Positions 33,435-47,445 of a stretch of DNA of 64,000 bases are shown piece by piece (the first letter of the stretch is position 1; every line of letters starts with the position of its first letter). The notes beneath the pieces were generated by a model that worked only from the letters and a program-made list of their open reading frames with translations, did no database searches and was not told the origin of the DNA. Position numbers and translations under genes: made by a program. Source of the DNA: Tiliqua scincoides (taxonomy: Eukaryota; Chordata; Lepidosauria; Squamata; Scincidae); assembly GCF_035046505.1 (NCBI RefSeq), contig NC_089829.1:2650001-2714000 (forward strand), read 5' to 3'.

Positions 33435-33466
33435 TTAATAAATTATCTGCTTTATAAAATAAAGAT
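33435..33466 (+). terminator. Polyadenylation signals of the lectin-like gene
   Basis: Two AATAAA hexamers (in TTTAATAAATTATC and in AAAATAAAGATG) lie 220-250 bases after the stop codon at 33215. Confidence 0.55.
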
Positions 33467-33479
33467 GAAAAGTCTCTGA

Positions 33480-34737
33480 ACAAGAGCTTGTCTCTGAACA
33501 TGCTGAGGATCTGATATGCCGTTCCAGCTTATTCTTGCACATTCCGAATGTAGCAGGTTGAAATTCAGACAAGGATCAAAGGACACCAGGAGGTCAAAAG
33601 GAGTAAGTTTAAGTTCTCCTAGCAATGTGTCTCAGCAGAATCTTTTCCCAAAGGCTGAGCCTCGAATACTCAGGGCTTCTAGCTTTTATACAAGTCAGAT
33701 TAACATTGCAATGCATTGGCTATACTTCTGATTGGTTATTCATAAATGTGACACCAACTCACAACCTATCAAAACTGTTTGAGCAACTCATGTGAAGAAC
33801 CCACCTCTGCTTGCATCCCCCCTACTCTATTTGAAGCCCCCAACTCTTGTTTACACGTTGAAGTGTAGTGGAAAGTTCCCAAACTGGTCTGTGCCTGTTT
33901 TGCAAGACATTTCTCTAGAAGTCACCTCTTACATGCACCTCTAGACAGCTTCTACTTCCTGTTACAGCTCGGGGCTTGTTGTTAGCCTTATTTCCTCTTG
34001 CAAAAACACAAGTGTCTTTTAGCATCTAGCTGAAGCAATCTGCAAGTCTGACTTCCTTTGTTTGACTAGGCACTCTGTACATGCTCAGAGTGGACTCAAT
34101 AAACTCTGATCATGTTGCAGAGAGCCAGGAATCTCGCCCAGGCTCTCCCACATGAGGACCCTTTTGCTTCCCTATCCCAGCCAGCTTTTTGGCAAGGTAA
34201 CTCAGTTCTGCAGCTCTTCTATTATCTCCTGCTCCCCCCACTCCATGATGCAGATGGGCTTCTTCTTCTCTCCACTTCCCCCTTTGTCTCTTGGACTGGA
34301 CATTCTGCATCGGTTTTCTCTCCTGGGGAAAGCAGCAGAACTCTGTCCATGCTCCATTCTTGCCACTCCCCTCACAGAATCTTGAGCGGAATTCTTGCTC
34401 TTTGGAGCCCCCTGGTGCTGTGACTCTGCTGTGCATTCCAGCCTCTGCTAGAATGATCAGAAGCTGCTCTTTCAGGGGCCCTTTTGTTATAACAACCACT
34501 TCAGGGTCCTGCTTTATTTCCTTTGTGGGCGTTTGATCTTTGCTCTATCCAGCCAGCTGGCCGTTCACACTTCAACTCCCCTTCAGCCATCTAATTAGTC
34601 ATATAACAGATAAGCAGGGAAGGGAAAGAGCAGTAGAAGACTTTTCACTCACTAAATGCAACATAATAAAAATCACGCCATATCCATATATTGCTAAGTA
34701 CTGAATAACTCAGTGTGTAAAATGAAGCCTGGAAGTT
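33480..34737. other. No recognised gene
   Basis: Small ORFs on both strands without motifs. The 129-codon minus-strand ORF at 34110-34499 shows no family signature and no splice-flanked structure that I recognise. Confidence 0.4.
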
Positions 34738-34989
34738 GCCTAGCACAGTGTTTCTCAAACTGTGGGTCGGGACCCACCAGGTAGGTCATGAGCCAAATTC
34801 AGGTGGATACCCATTCATTTTAATATGAATGAATGAATGAATAAACCTTTATTAGGCATAGATAGAGAAATCATAAAAGCAAACATAATTAGTCCTAATC
34901 CCGTTTATCAAAAACGGAGTTAAGATACTAAATTACTAATAAAACATTTACAGTTCAACATAAAATATCAACATTTTTGACAAATTACA

Positions 34990-37900
34990 TTAAGAAGGCT
35001 TGGAAATCACCAAAAGTAAAAATTTAGAAATTCCCTCAAGCACATCTGGTGAGCAGTCATTTAGGAGACACTTCAGTTTTGCCTCATCCGAAAGCCCATT
35101 CATTTTGCCGAGAAGTGGAGTCATGTAAGTGTGGCGGGATCTAGTGTGCCGAGAACAATAAAAAAGAATGTGTATGATTGATTCAACATTTCCCAAATTA
35201 CAAGGGCAGAGGCGTTCTTTATATGGTATTTGCCTATATCTGCCTTCTGTGACCTTGGATAGAAACACATTGAATCTTGCCAAAGAGATTGCACGACGTT
35301 CAGAGGGGTTGATCAGAATACTCAGATAAGGAGCCATTTGCCCATACTTTAGCGGGATAGAGAAATTAAGAGGGGAGCAAATTCTAGAAGCAAGTTCAAA
35401 GAGGTTTTGTGCCTCAATGTCTAGCATTCTTTGCTTTACCCTTTGATAAACTTCAGGGAATGGATAGAAACTTAAAAAATCCAATGAAAAACCAATTGAT
35501 TCGATTTTTGATTTAATTTGGCTATACCATTTAGAAGAACCAGACTCAGATAGCATTCTGGATAGGAGACTGCCTGGTTTCACGTTATAATGTAATTGGA
35601 GCCAATAGCGTATGGTTAAAAGCCATGCTCTTGATACTAAGAGCGATTGTCCGGTCTCCAAACATAATGCAGAGTATGGTACAGATTTAGGTAAACCCAG
35701 GATAGCCCTCAAAAATTTAGCTTGGATACTCTCAAGGGTGTGATTTATAGAGCTAATCCAGATAGGGCACCCGTACAGGAGCTGTGCCGATACCTTGGCA
35801 TTAAATACCTTGAGAGCAGCTGGTATATAACGATTGCCCTGACTAAAAAAGAATCGATTGGTGCTCTGCAAAGTGACACGGGCCAAGTTGGTAACCAATT
35901 TTTGATGAGTACCTCAGCAAAGATTGTAGTGGAAATGAATTCCAAGGTATTTAAAGCTTTTGACCTGTTCCAGTTTCTCCCCTCCAATAGACCAAGTACC
36001 TGGGCTCCATGATTTTGAAAAGACCATAACTTTGGTTTTCTGAGAGTTCAGTTCAAGTTTGTTACATTTCAGATAGTCAGAAGTTCTATTTAAAAGTCGC
36101 TTAAGTCCAATAGGTGTGCAGGATACTAGCACTGCATCATCTGCATAAAGCAATGCTGGAATATGGATTGAACCTAGTTTGGAAAAATGTCCATCTATCT
36201 GAAGCAAAAAGGGGGTAAAATTGTGTAGAAAAAGATTAAAAAGAGTGGGTGCTAAAATGCACCCCTGTTTCACTCCCCTTTCGACCTGAATTTTGGGGGT
36301 CAATTTCCCCGAAGATGTAAATTTAATTTGGCAGGTGGTGCCTGTATAAAGTTTCTGAATAAGAGTTAGAAGTCTAGGGTCTATATTGAGTTTAACTAGT
36401 TTGTCCCATAGTAGCGATCTATTAACGGAGTCAAAGGCTCCTTTAAGATCCAGAAAAGCAACATATAATTTTTGATTTTTTAGCCTTGTGTACTTGTCAA
36501 TCAGATAAGCTAAAACAGCACAGTGATCAATTGGTGAAGATCCTTTTCGAAATCCTATCTGATCCCACCCTGGAAGGCCCAGATCTTCCATCAAGGATAG
36601 CAGCTTGTTTAAAAGATGTTTTGCATAAAGTTTTCCCCCCACTGATAAAAGGCTTATAGGTCTAAAATTAGAGGGATCACGATGGTCGCCTTTTTTGTAA
36701 ATAGGCACTATAGTAGCATTTGTCCATTCAGCTGGTATTATACCTGTTTGGTCCACCACTGTGAATAATGAGGATAGAATAGGGACCCACCATTCAGGGT
36801 CCACTTTCAGGATCTCTGACAATACCAAATCTGGCCCAGGAGCTTTCCCTTGTTTACTTTGAGAGACTAGCTCTATAATTTCTTCAGTGGATACAGGAGG
36901 CCATGGGGTGGTTGCTGAAGGATTTAAAGTAAAAGATGCTAAGCCACTTTCACCCTCCTGGCAATATAAGGTGGAGAAAAAGCGGCACCACTCATGTGGG
37001 GAGATGACCATCTGAGAGCGAGGGGCAGTTTTCTGAGCAGAATTGGTGATTATACCCCAAAATTGCTTAGAATTTTTATGTTCTATGGCGGCTAGTAGTT
37101 TATACCACAAGCGGGAAGCATAATTATGTTGCTTTTCTTGGATCAGTTGTTTCAGCTGCTTCTTTAGAATAAAATATGTATCGGGAATTTGAATAGCCCC
37201 TGAATAGCAGTATTGCTGGTAAACGGATCTAATCTGATTTTTGAGATCCATACAATCCCTATCAAACCAAGGGGATATTGTTTGGGATCCCTCCCCTGTA
37301 CCACCTTTAGCAGAGGGTATACTAGTGTAGGAGACTAAAGTGGATGAAACCCTAGAGATTAATAACTCATATATCTTAATTAGTTCTATCGGATCTGACT
37401 CATTTAAAAGTTGGATTCTATAGCTCTTGTACGGCTCCGTGTAGAGCTGTTCGCTCATTTTCTGATTAATTGTAGTATTCCACATGATTTTAGGCCTAAT
37501 TTCATATTCATTTTCAAGCTCTACATCTGGGGTGGAGTACTGGAAAGAACCTAAATCTAGCTTGAGTATTAAAGGAAAATGGTCACTCATTCCTAGATCA
37601 TCAACCAAAAAATCAATAACATTGACCTTGAGGTGAAGTGGAACCAAGAAATAATCTATAACACTGGAACCAATGGCTGAAGCATAAGTGAATTCACTTG
37701 AATTGGGGAAATCTACAAAGCCATTTAACCATATTGTATTAAAATTGACACAGAATCTGGCCAAATAGAGGCCAGCTGCATTCGTTTTATTATCTTTGGA
37801 AAATCTTTCCAAAGAAAATAAATCAAGGAGAGATGAATCAGGATCTAAGTTTGCGGCAGTACTGAGCAACGGCTCTGAATTTCCAACCCTGGCGTTGAAA

Positions 37901-38325
37901 TCCTCACTGATAAGACAATGGCATGAAGGAAATTCCATGTCTAACTCTGTGACAATTTTAGAGAAGGTGCTCCAATTCTGGGATAATAATTGGTTGTTCA
38001 AGCCAGGAGGAAGATAAACATTTACAATTATTAACTGGAGATTGTTAAGAATAAGCTTGACTGCATGACATAATTTGCTAGTTGTCTTGGTGACCACCAG
38101 TTCTGAATTTAGCTGGAAAGAGACAAAAATTGTCATCCCCGCTTGCAAACGCCCCTTGGAGCTTATTCTATAAGCTGGAATGTTGTAGGAATTAAAACCT
38201 TGAAGGAATTTGAGACCAGGTTTCCTGCAAGAGGATTACGTGAAAATCACATAAATATCTCTGGAAAGTCTCATCATTAACCTTGCTACGCCATCCCGCA
38301 ATATTCCAAGAAAGAAGTTTTAAAT
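34990..38325 (-). CDS. LINE ORF2: APE endonuclease plus reverse transcriptase
   Basis: It encodes the enzyme that nicks target DNA and reverse-transcribes the element. N-terminal APE endonuclease blocks: LLSWNIAGW (about 38.31 kb), VILLQET, IIVNVYLPP, EDFNARVG and SDHFPL. RT blocks: FRPISLLSVGGKL, FLDLKGAFDSVNR, VKQGCILAPTLFNLFL and YADDAVLVS (36131-36149). The C-terminal region (34990-35898) has a C-C-E-H-C zinc-like pattern, from RLCPCNLGNVESIIH to LFYC. It has one frameshift between about 38205 and 38225 and one in-frame TGA at 35916-35914; otherwise it is open for over 1000 codons. That low damage implies a young insertion. Confidence 0.85.
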
Positions 38326-38804
38326 ATGTCCTTGATGTGAGATCAGGTGTTGCAGATGTAAGTCAATCTGATGGGAGAGCTTGAATGTCTTCCTCTCCAC
38401 ATCCCAAAGAAATAAGCTTCTGTGTTTTAGACGGTTGAACAGCAGATGGTTGGTGGGGAACGTTAGAGTTCGACTGAGCAGTCCTTGTTCCAATAGCAGT
38501 TGAGGTCATGGTCATCTGTCCAGCCATAGAGTCTTTAAGTTGGACTCTAATCTTATCCAAATTATGTCTCTCCAGCAGACAAATTTTTAAAAGCCTCCAA
38601 AACCTCTGAGGAAAGAGATCCCTCCTCAGCCTCCAGTTGGAACAAAAGTTCTCTAAAATCTAGGTCTTCTTCCCCAGTATTGTCTTGGGTGCGTATAGTT
38701 TCCAGTCTCATATTACTTCCATTGACCACACTGGATTTCTGGAGAGCAGCGCTAACGCCAGATGATTGTAAAGAGAGAATGCAAAGAGAGATTGTAAAGA
38801 GAGA

Positions 38805-39398
38805 ATGTGCTGTGAGAATGCCTCTGAACCTGTTTATGAAAGATCTCTGCAAGCTGGGAGACACAACACAGCTTCTACACCCTCCTCTCCAACAAAGGAA
38901 AATACTATTCTTACCGACTGCCTCCTGGAAGATAACACTGACGCGGACAAACTTCAGAACTCAAAGGAGGGTAAGGAGGGTATGTTTCCACCTAACAGTC
39001 CCTTGTTGCCTCTTATGGCGGAGCAGTGTGTGATATCAGGGAGGACCGCCTTGATTTTCTTTCAAGAAATAAAATGTATAGCCTCCTGTGTTAGCACCCT
39101 CCAGGAGTCAGTTAACTCCCTCCAAGAATTGTTTTGTAAACATTTCGTTGACCCCCAGCCACCGCAACAGCAGACACATGGGAGGCATAAAAGCTTCACT
39201 CCTAAACCTGAGAGGCATAAAAGGCAAAAAAGCTTAACTCCCAAGCCAAAGAGTGGGGGAAGAGAAAGGGAGAACATGGAGAATCCAACTGTATCTCGGC
39301 ATCTTCTAGTGAAACAGGTGACCCTTGAACTCAAAAAGAATGTGTATAATGTAGGTAAATGGCTAAATAAATTTAAAATTGTGGATTCGCTGGCTAGA
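38805..39398 (+). other. Inverted ORF1-like segment of the LINE
   Basis: A 207-codon plus-strand ORF starts here and runs 10 codons past the LINE border into the MITE. Its residues (LIFFQEIKCIASCVSTLQES, then a basic stretch with two SFTPKPE/SLTPKPK repeats) look like a LINE ORF1 coiled-coil plus basic region. Position and orientation fit the inverted part of the insertion; ORF1 identity is inferred. Confidence 0.55.
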
Positions 39399-39697
39399 CA
39401 TTTTAATATTTTATTTTTAATATATTAGCCTTGATGCTACCATAATATGTGACTGCATTTGGGGAAATGTTACAGATCTGTACTTTTAACAGGCTACTAT
39501 GTATATGCTTTTAACAATGATAGTCAATGGGACTTACTCCTCCTGGGTAAGTGTGGGTAGGATTGCAGCCTAGGATTGTTACAAATTTTCCTGCTTGATG
39601 TCACTTCCGGTCATGACACTACTTCTGATGAGTCCACACAGATTCACATTCTAGAAAGTGGGTCCTGGTGCTAAACGTTTGAACCACTGGCCTAGCA

Positions 39698-40972
39698 AAA
39701 AGGTGCCAATTTTGGTTCTGATAGTGACTTGCACTGCTACATTACAGCCCTCTCTCCTTTTGGGGGGGGGGGGTTGCAAAAGGTGGGGCACTATTGGGCT
39801 GTCCATGTGGGGTACGGCAAAGGGCAGGGTAGGATTCTCACTTGCAGCCAGAGATAAGAAACAGACCAGAGAGAGGGAATCCTTTCAGGCACAGGGCCCA
39901 TTTCCTGGAATCATTTAAAAAAAAAAAATTTGTTGGGGGGGGGAATCCAGGATTTTCAAGGAATGGTGACTGGGCAGTAGCAGCATGTCTTGTCCTCCCA
40001 TCCCCCACTAGCTTGTCCCTGCTTCCCAAAAATTCCTTTGAGAAGGCAGGCCAGACCTCTCTCACAGAGCTCCCCTGGGATTTAGCATGCTATCGCTTTT
40101 GTTTCAGGAGGAAATAGTCAGGCAATGAAGTCAGAAGGGTAAACCATGTCCCTGTCAAAGCTGTGGGGTGGATTTGGGGCTATCATTCAGGATACAATTT
40201 AAAAGCTGGAATGCAATAGGTTCTTAATACATAAGATGGATGCTTAAAACAGGGGCCTGCAATTCTGTGGGTGCCTTACAAACAAAAATTCTTTTTAGTA
40301 ATATTAAGAATAAACTGCTGTTGTGCTGCTGTTCAACAAGAGGTTTACAAAGCAGTTTATGTAGCAAAATAAGGCAGGTTGGCCATCTGTGCTTATAAGG
40401 CAGTGAGTGCACTTTCCACAGTCCAGCAGCTGGTTCCAAGGTTTTCCCAAACAGGGGAAAGTCCCCCACTGCATGCACTGGCCAAGCCATGTGCATACCC
40501 ATGTTGCCAAGAGCTGTGCCCACCTACTGGCACCCACTTGCTCTGGCTGAAGCTTAGGGCTCAGGTGGCCCTCCTGGGAAGGAAACCATGATGGGAACGA
40601 GCAACTTTACTGGCTCCTTGAAGGACACCTTAAATTGTGGCTTGGAATGTCAAGCTTAGAAAAAGCCATTGTGCAGCTGCCTGCCCACTGTGCTTTGCAG
40701 ACATCCTTGGAGTCTTTGAGAGCTGGTGTTCTTACTGCAGTTTCAGAACATACTGTCATTCAAGAAATTTAACCTGAACTTCCTGATGTACCTATAAACC
40801 TAGATTAAGAAGTCTCCCCCAACACCCCACAGCTCAATGGCCAAGAGTCCTGTTAGTGCCCAAGTAGAGCCGCCATCAATTCCCCCAGGCTTGAAAGAGA
40901 CCTGAAATGTGGAGAAGAGAAAAGCATGGTTCATAGTCTCTAGGAAATAATAACTGGCAGTATTGGACATAT
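39698..40972. other. No recognised gene; 3' flank of zinc-finger gene 3
   Basis: There are G- and A-runs at 39.76 and 39.92 kb. No exon or bounded element is seen. Confidence 0.4.
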
Positions 40973-40978
40973 TTTATT
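40973..40978 (-). terminator. Polyadenylation signal of zinc-finger gene 3
   Basis: AATAAA on the minus strand, 0.9 kb beyond the stop at 41880, in a block homologous to the gene 2 3' UTR (17.92-18.06 kb). A hAT MITE remnant lies between stop and signal. Confidence 0.6.
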
Positions 40979-41138
40979 CTTTGTAAAACAAGGAGAAATT
41001 GGACTTCATATACATTTCAACTGTCCCCTAGAAAAACATCAGTTTTTCAAACATCAATTCTTTGATGCAAAGAAAGGGAATGAGCTCTGAAAATGTTTCT
41101 CTCTGCTGGCCCACATCTATATGGTTACCCTCCCACGT

Positions 41139-41636
41139 AGTGCTTCTAAAACTGTGGGTCGGGATCCAATAGGTGGGTCACGAGCCCATTTCAGGTGAGT
41201 TGTGTAGCACCTAGCTTAGCCATCATTGAATATACAGAGCTGAAAAAAACAGGGTACAGAGCTGCTGGGCAGGGCCAGCTCCCAGTAGGAGAGGCCTGGT
41301 ACTTTGCCCTGAATAGGTGGGAAGATGCGATGTGAGGTTGGAGAAGGAACCAAGTCTGCATTCTGCTTTGTCTTCCAAGCTTCAATGTTTAAATTCCGAT
41401 TGTTTAAATGCAAAAATAATGTTTTGATAATATAGCATAATAATAAGAATAGCATGAGTGTGTTGTGTAATGGGACCTTTGGCTGATTGCAGCTTAGGGT
41501 TGAAGCCTAAATTGATGATGTCACTTTTGGCTCTGACATCACTTCCATGTTAATGGCATCACTTCTAGTGGGTCCAGACAGATTGTCATTCTAGAAATTG
41601 GGTCCTGGTACTGAGGTTTGAGAATCACTGCACCAC
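41139..41636. mobile_element. hAT MITE remnant in the 3' UTR of gene 3
   Basis: The left (TAGTGCTTCTAAAACTGTGG, GGTGGGTCACGAGCC) and right (TTGTCATTCTAGAAATTGGG to GAGAATCACTG) parts match the 25632-25993 family. The central 250 bases are different sequence. No target duplication is visible. Confidence 0.65.
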
Positions 41637-41879
41637 TGTGTTTCCTCATTGACTGAGCACCAAAAATCTTCCATACTCCTGCCATGTATAGGGGATCTCT
41701 TGGAAAGGGATCTCTTTAAAAATTCTCTGGAGGAGTATAAAAGGATAACCGTAGCTGGAATTTCCCAGGGAGATTACCTCAGAAACTAATGATTGTGCTT
41801 GAGTTGAAAAACTCTGCCCTCTGATCAACTGGGAGATAAGGCGAGGTGATGATTTGAGCTTGATTACTTGGCAATAATT

Positions 41880-43763
<1,884 letters not shown>

Positions 43764-44211
43764 CTAAAGGAAAAGCCTCCAGTTAGTTGGAGAAATTATT
43801 AGCATTTTTCAGTTGATCAGGGAAGCCACAGCAATCTGGAACTGCCATAAATCAATATCATGTTGTGTTTCTTTTAGAGGTGTTAAAGGAATTGCAGGGA
43901 AATAAAGTCCACAACTGAAAATCAAGAATAAGAAATAGTGAAACACAAAATTAGAAGGAAGGATGCCTTCTTCCTAAGAACAAGGCATTTTGAAATGTAG
44001 GGAAGAGAAGAACTCTGTCAGAAGTTCTCTAGGAAGGGTTTGCCCTGGTGATACTGAAAACTGTTTCCTTTTCTGGTTATATGAAGTTAGTTAGCATGCA
44101 AATTACAGGTTTCTCTTTCAAAGTTTGATGAAATAAGGCAGGAGGAGCAGTTTGCTTTTGAATTTCTCTCTCAAGGGGCTATCTGAAACAGGGAGGAGCT
44201 AAACAGAACCA

Positions 44212-44395
44212 GGGCTCAGTCGTATCCAACTTTCCAGCACTGACGCAGCCATGCCAATGGGACTTGTGCTGCATCCTGCTGAGGGGGGGGGGGGCAGATA
44301 CAGAGGTCTCCTCAAAGTAAGGGAAATCCTCTTCCCTTAGTTCGGGGCTGCATTGTGGCTGCATTGGCACTGGAAATTTGGATAGGAATGGGCCC
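44212..44395. mobile_element. Harbinger-type MITE in the KRAB-to-finger intron of gene 3
   Basis: Ends GGGCTCAGTCGTATCCAACTT and AATTTGGATAGGAATGGGCCC, flanked by CCA on both sides (44209-44211 and 44396-44398). Landmarks are the CTGCATCCTG and CCTCAAAGTAAGGG segments. It sits in the same intron as the related MITE in gene 1 but at a different place. Confidence 0.75.
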
Positions 44396-44398
44396 CCA

Positions 44399-45529
44399 AA
44401 GTGCATATAAGGGCCAGCTCCCAGCCATTCAGTGTGGGAAGATGGCATCACCAGAGAATTGCTAAATCTCTGTTGGACTGCATTACTGAACCAACTGAGA
44501 GATACTCTGCTACCAAAGCTGCCCTTATAAATAGATCTATTTTTGTTTTAAGAGCTGCCGTGGATTCTGCTTGCTCCCTGCAATGTGGTCAAGCACAGCA
44601 CCAGGTTGCCAGAAGGGAGTGTTCCTGATCCCTCAAGGCCTTGAAGGACCAGATGAGTCAGCTTTGGGCATCTTGGTATCTCTGGAGAGAAGCCACAAGA
44701 GCAACAATGCAACCAGTTTCAAAGGCAGGCATCAGATGGGTCCCTGAGATTTGGCTACATTGTGTACAGGCCTGTGTATAATGGAGAAATACTTATTTCT
44801 CTACACATTGCAGATAAAAATGGAAAGTGCACTTACTAAGCTAAGCATAGGAACAATCAAGACATGCAGAGATTAAAATATTGGTTTTCCTGGGAGTATA
44901 TTTGACCAGAAGAATCCCCAGTCATCTGGGAAAGCTGCTCACAGCCTTCACCAAACTACAACTCCCAGATCCTTTAAGGGGAGCCATCACAGTGGTATGC
45001 TTGTATAATTTGCAGTGAAGATATAGCCAGCAGACATTCCCTGTTTCTGTACTCCAAACCCTAACCACTGCTTCAGATAAAGAGCTTCTTCATTCCAGAA
45101 CCTCTGTCCATCATAGAGGAGTGAGTTTTGAATGCATGGAGAGAATGCATGTCTCCACCTGCTGTCCCATCTGAGCTTGCAATGCCACTCTGCTGCACAG
45201 GTAAGAAAAACTACTAGTGTCTCTCTGATTCCTGGCACAGAGAAGGAGAGCCCAAACCCAGGGGGAAGTGCCTTTGAAGACCAGCCCACCTTCTCCAAAG
45301 GTAGGCCAAGGGAATTGGTGTCCAAAGCCTTCCGACCAATTACTGACACAGAGTCCCCAGGTTCAGCGTTCCTTCTAGATCTGTGTTGGACCTGACAGGG
45401 AGGATGTGAGGCCATCCAGTGCAGAAGCAGCTGTCACACAGCTAAGCCACCAACTCACTAGCATATCCAACAGAAGAGAGATTTCCACCTGCTGCATCTC
45501 TCAATTCAGAGCCAAGGGAGCCTCCTTAC
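44399..45529. other. Intron of gene 3, mostly unassigned
   Basis: The part 45.22-45.33 kb (CAGAGAAGGAGAGCCC, ACCCAGGGGGAAGTGC) matches, on the opposite strand, 52.92-53.0 kb in the intron of the plus-strand pseudogene, as expected for inverted paralogues. A MITE-like core (ACTACAACTCCCAGA) is near 44.95 kb. Confidence 0.5.
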
Positions 45530-45656
45530 CTAAACAGGCCACGTTCTCATAATTGTCCATCATGACTGCTTCGTACAGATGCCTTTGGCGCTGGTCTAGC
45601 AGAGCCCACTCGGCACTGCTGAAGTACACAGACACCTCTGCAAATGAAATGGGGCC
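45530..45656 (-). CDS. KRAB-A exon of zinc-finger gene 3
   Basis: A 127-bp exon, acceptor TTCTTTCAG and donor TTTAG/GTAAGG, phases 0 and 1. The KRAB-A box is GPISFAEVSVYFSSAEW through MMDNYENVACL: one V-to-I change against gene 1. The G left over joins CA of the finger exon to make Ala. This conservation, compared with the more diverged fingers, fits selection on the repressor box or gene conversion between units. Confidence 0.9.
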
Positions 45657-45893
45657 CTGAAAGAACAAGGAGAAATTTCCAATGAGGGTTATCCCTCTCT
45701 GTGACTGCAGTCCCAAAAGACATGATCTAGCAGGTGAGAAGATCTGCATGCTTCCTGCAGGATGCAAACAGCCATGAGGGAAAGAGGTGGGGAATGTTGA
45801 CAGTCTCTTTTGTTTGCCTCCTGGCAGTAAAAGGAAAAGCACACATGAGACTAGGGGAGGGATCCAAGTAGTTCCTTAGCCATCTTGCATTAC

Positions 45894-45976
45894 CTGGACG
45901 AGATGCATGGCAGCCATTTCTCCTCCTCCACAAAGATGTGATGGGTGTGTTTGCATTGGCCTCATCTCTTCAGTAT
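45894..45976 (-). CDS. Start exon of zinc-finger gene 3
   Basis: An 83-bp exon from CCTGACAG to GTCCAG/GTAATG. The ATG at 45965-45963 gives 24 codons, MRPMQTHPSHLCGGGEMAAM followed by HLVQ, the same length as in gene 1, and joins KRAB in phase 0. Two further in-frame ATGs lie inside the exon. Confidence 0.8.
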
Positions 45977-45979
45977 CTG

Positions 45980-47255
45980 TCAGGGAGAGAAAGGAGGAAA
46001 GCTGTACAAGTTCTTTAATCTCAAATAAGCACTTCATTTCAGAGGTCCTTGTCTGAATTCCCTTCCATTAACTGCACTGATGGCTGCCAGTCTTGGCTTT
46101 GCAATGGCTTTGGACAGATTCATGGAGGAGGAAGGTCTAGCAATGCTGCTAGTCCTGATGGGCACTTGCTCTGGGTTTAGAGGCTGTCTGTGTTGGGAGG
46201 GCTGCTGCGAAAAAGCTTTGCCTTCATACCTGCCCTGAAAGGCTCCTGAAAGGTGTGTAATTAAATACTGCAGGGAATAGGATGATGGGCTGGGCTGGAC
46301 TGGATGGGTGCACTTTGGGTCTGATCCAGTAAGGTGCATTATACATTTGTCTGAATCACCCTCCCTACTTCCCTGCATGGAAAACATATGCTGAAAGGGC
46401 AGCTATTTACAACAGTCTTGGAAAGAAATATCCAAAAGTCAGTAGCATGGTCTCTTCACAACAAACAAATCTGGAGTTGAAGGATTTTTACTTTTTATTT
46501 TGCACAACACCAATTTTCCCTGGCTGCATGGACCTGCCCTTAGGGAGAATGCATGGTGACCATAAGCTTTGTCCTTTCCTGAGGGCCGAGTTGCTTTTAA
46601 GGATATACGAGATCCTCGTACCTACAGATTCCTGATCATTGTGCTCCAACAGCGTTCCTAGCATGCAATGGGGACATTTGGCCACAAGAGGCCTCACTTC
46701 TGGTTTCAAGTGACAAAGCAACAAGCTCAGTCCTGCCCTTCCCTATAATGGGCACACACAGGGTCTCACAGACTTTCCTCTCTGGACAGGCACAGATCTA
46801 CCTTAGGACATCTCCAAAGGAAGGCAAGACATACTATAAAATTTTTACTCCAGTATTTCAGAGGCCATGATAGAACAAACCCCTTCACACTCCCTCCGCA
46901 CAGAAATTGTACCCTCCCTTTTTTAACCTTTCCATGCCTGTAAGATAGGACGTCTTTATTTCCAGGCCCTCCTCCTGAAACTTATTCTGTCTTTACATCA
47001 CTAACACCAGCTGTGGAGCAAGATCCCTTCTCCTCCTCTGGCCCTGGACACCCTCTGTCACACAGCGCCACTTCATTCCCCATCCGTGCAGCATCCACTG
47101 AATGATTTCAGTGCATCAGTCAGGGATGTGCGTCAGGTGGGGAGGCAGGGGAGGCAGAGCCTCCCTACAGGAGTCCTTTGAAAAGCAGCACCACTGCATT
47201 GTGAGGCACTCAAGCACTCACAACCCGCATTCAAGTGCTTGGGTTGTGCTTGTGT
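45980..47255. other. 5' flank of gene 3, no exon recognised
   Basis: A SINE-tail-like segment (GGCTGGACTGGATGGGTGCA, GGTCTGATCCAGTAAGG) is at 46.29-46.35 kb. The leader exon of gene 3 was not found by similarity to genes 1 and 2. Confidence 0.4.
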
Positions 47256-47442
47256 GGGCACAATCCTAACCCCTTATGTCAGTGCTTTCCAGCAATGCAG
47301 CTCTGAGGGAAGGGAACAAACATTCCCCTACTTTGAGGAGGCTTCCGTGAGTGACACCCAACTGCAAGATGCAGCACATGCCCCATTGGCACCGCTATGC
47401 CAGTGCTGGAAAGCACTGACATAAGGGGTTAGGATTGCGCCC
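47256..47442. mobile_element. Harbinger-type MITE, near-palindromic, TGT duplication
   Basis: Long inverted ends (GGGCACAATCCTAACCCCTT and its complement at the right, ending GGATTGCGCCC), flanked by TGT on both sides (47253-47255 and 47443-47445). The whole 187 bp can fold on itself. Confidence 0.8.
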
Positions 47443-47445
47443 TGT

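Larger units (their letters stand above)
34827..39398 (-). mobile_element. Vingi-like LINE with inverted 5' end, nested in a hAT MITE
   Basis: A 4.57-kb insertion flanked by the 11-bp duplication CATTTTAATAT (34816-34826 and 39399-39409). The 3' end, at the left, has an (ATTC)n tail on the minus strand. Minus-strand ORF2 runs from about 38320 to 34990, preceded by the end of an ORF1-like frame (38864-38363, broken). From about 38.78 kb to the right border the strand of the coding text flips: a 207-codon plus-strand ORF (38805-39428) looks like the upstream part of ORF1. A 5' inversion at the insertion border is the known outcome of twin priming. The Vingi/Ingi assignment rests on overall RT and C-terminal resemblance and is tentative. 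Confidence 0.8.
34746..39689. mobile_element. hAT MITE split by a LINE; outer 8-bp duplication intact
   Basis: The left 81 bases (CAGTGTTTCTCAAACTGTGG onward) and the right part from 39399 to 39689 (ending GTTTGAACCACTG) make one element of about 360 bp of the 25632-25993 family. GCCTAGCA flanks the pair perfectly (34738-34745 and 39690-39697). Everything between belongs to a later LINE insertion. Confidence 0.9.
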
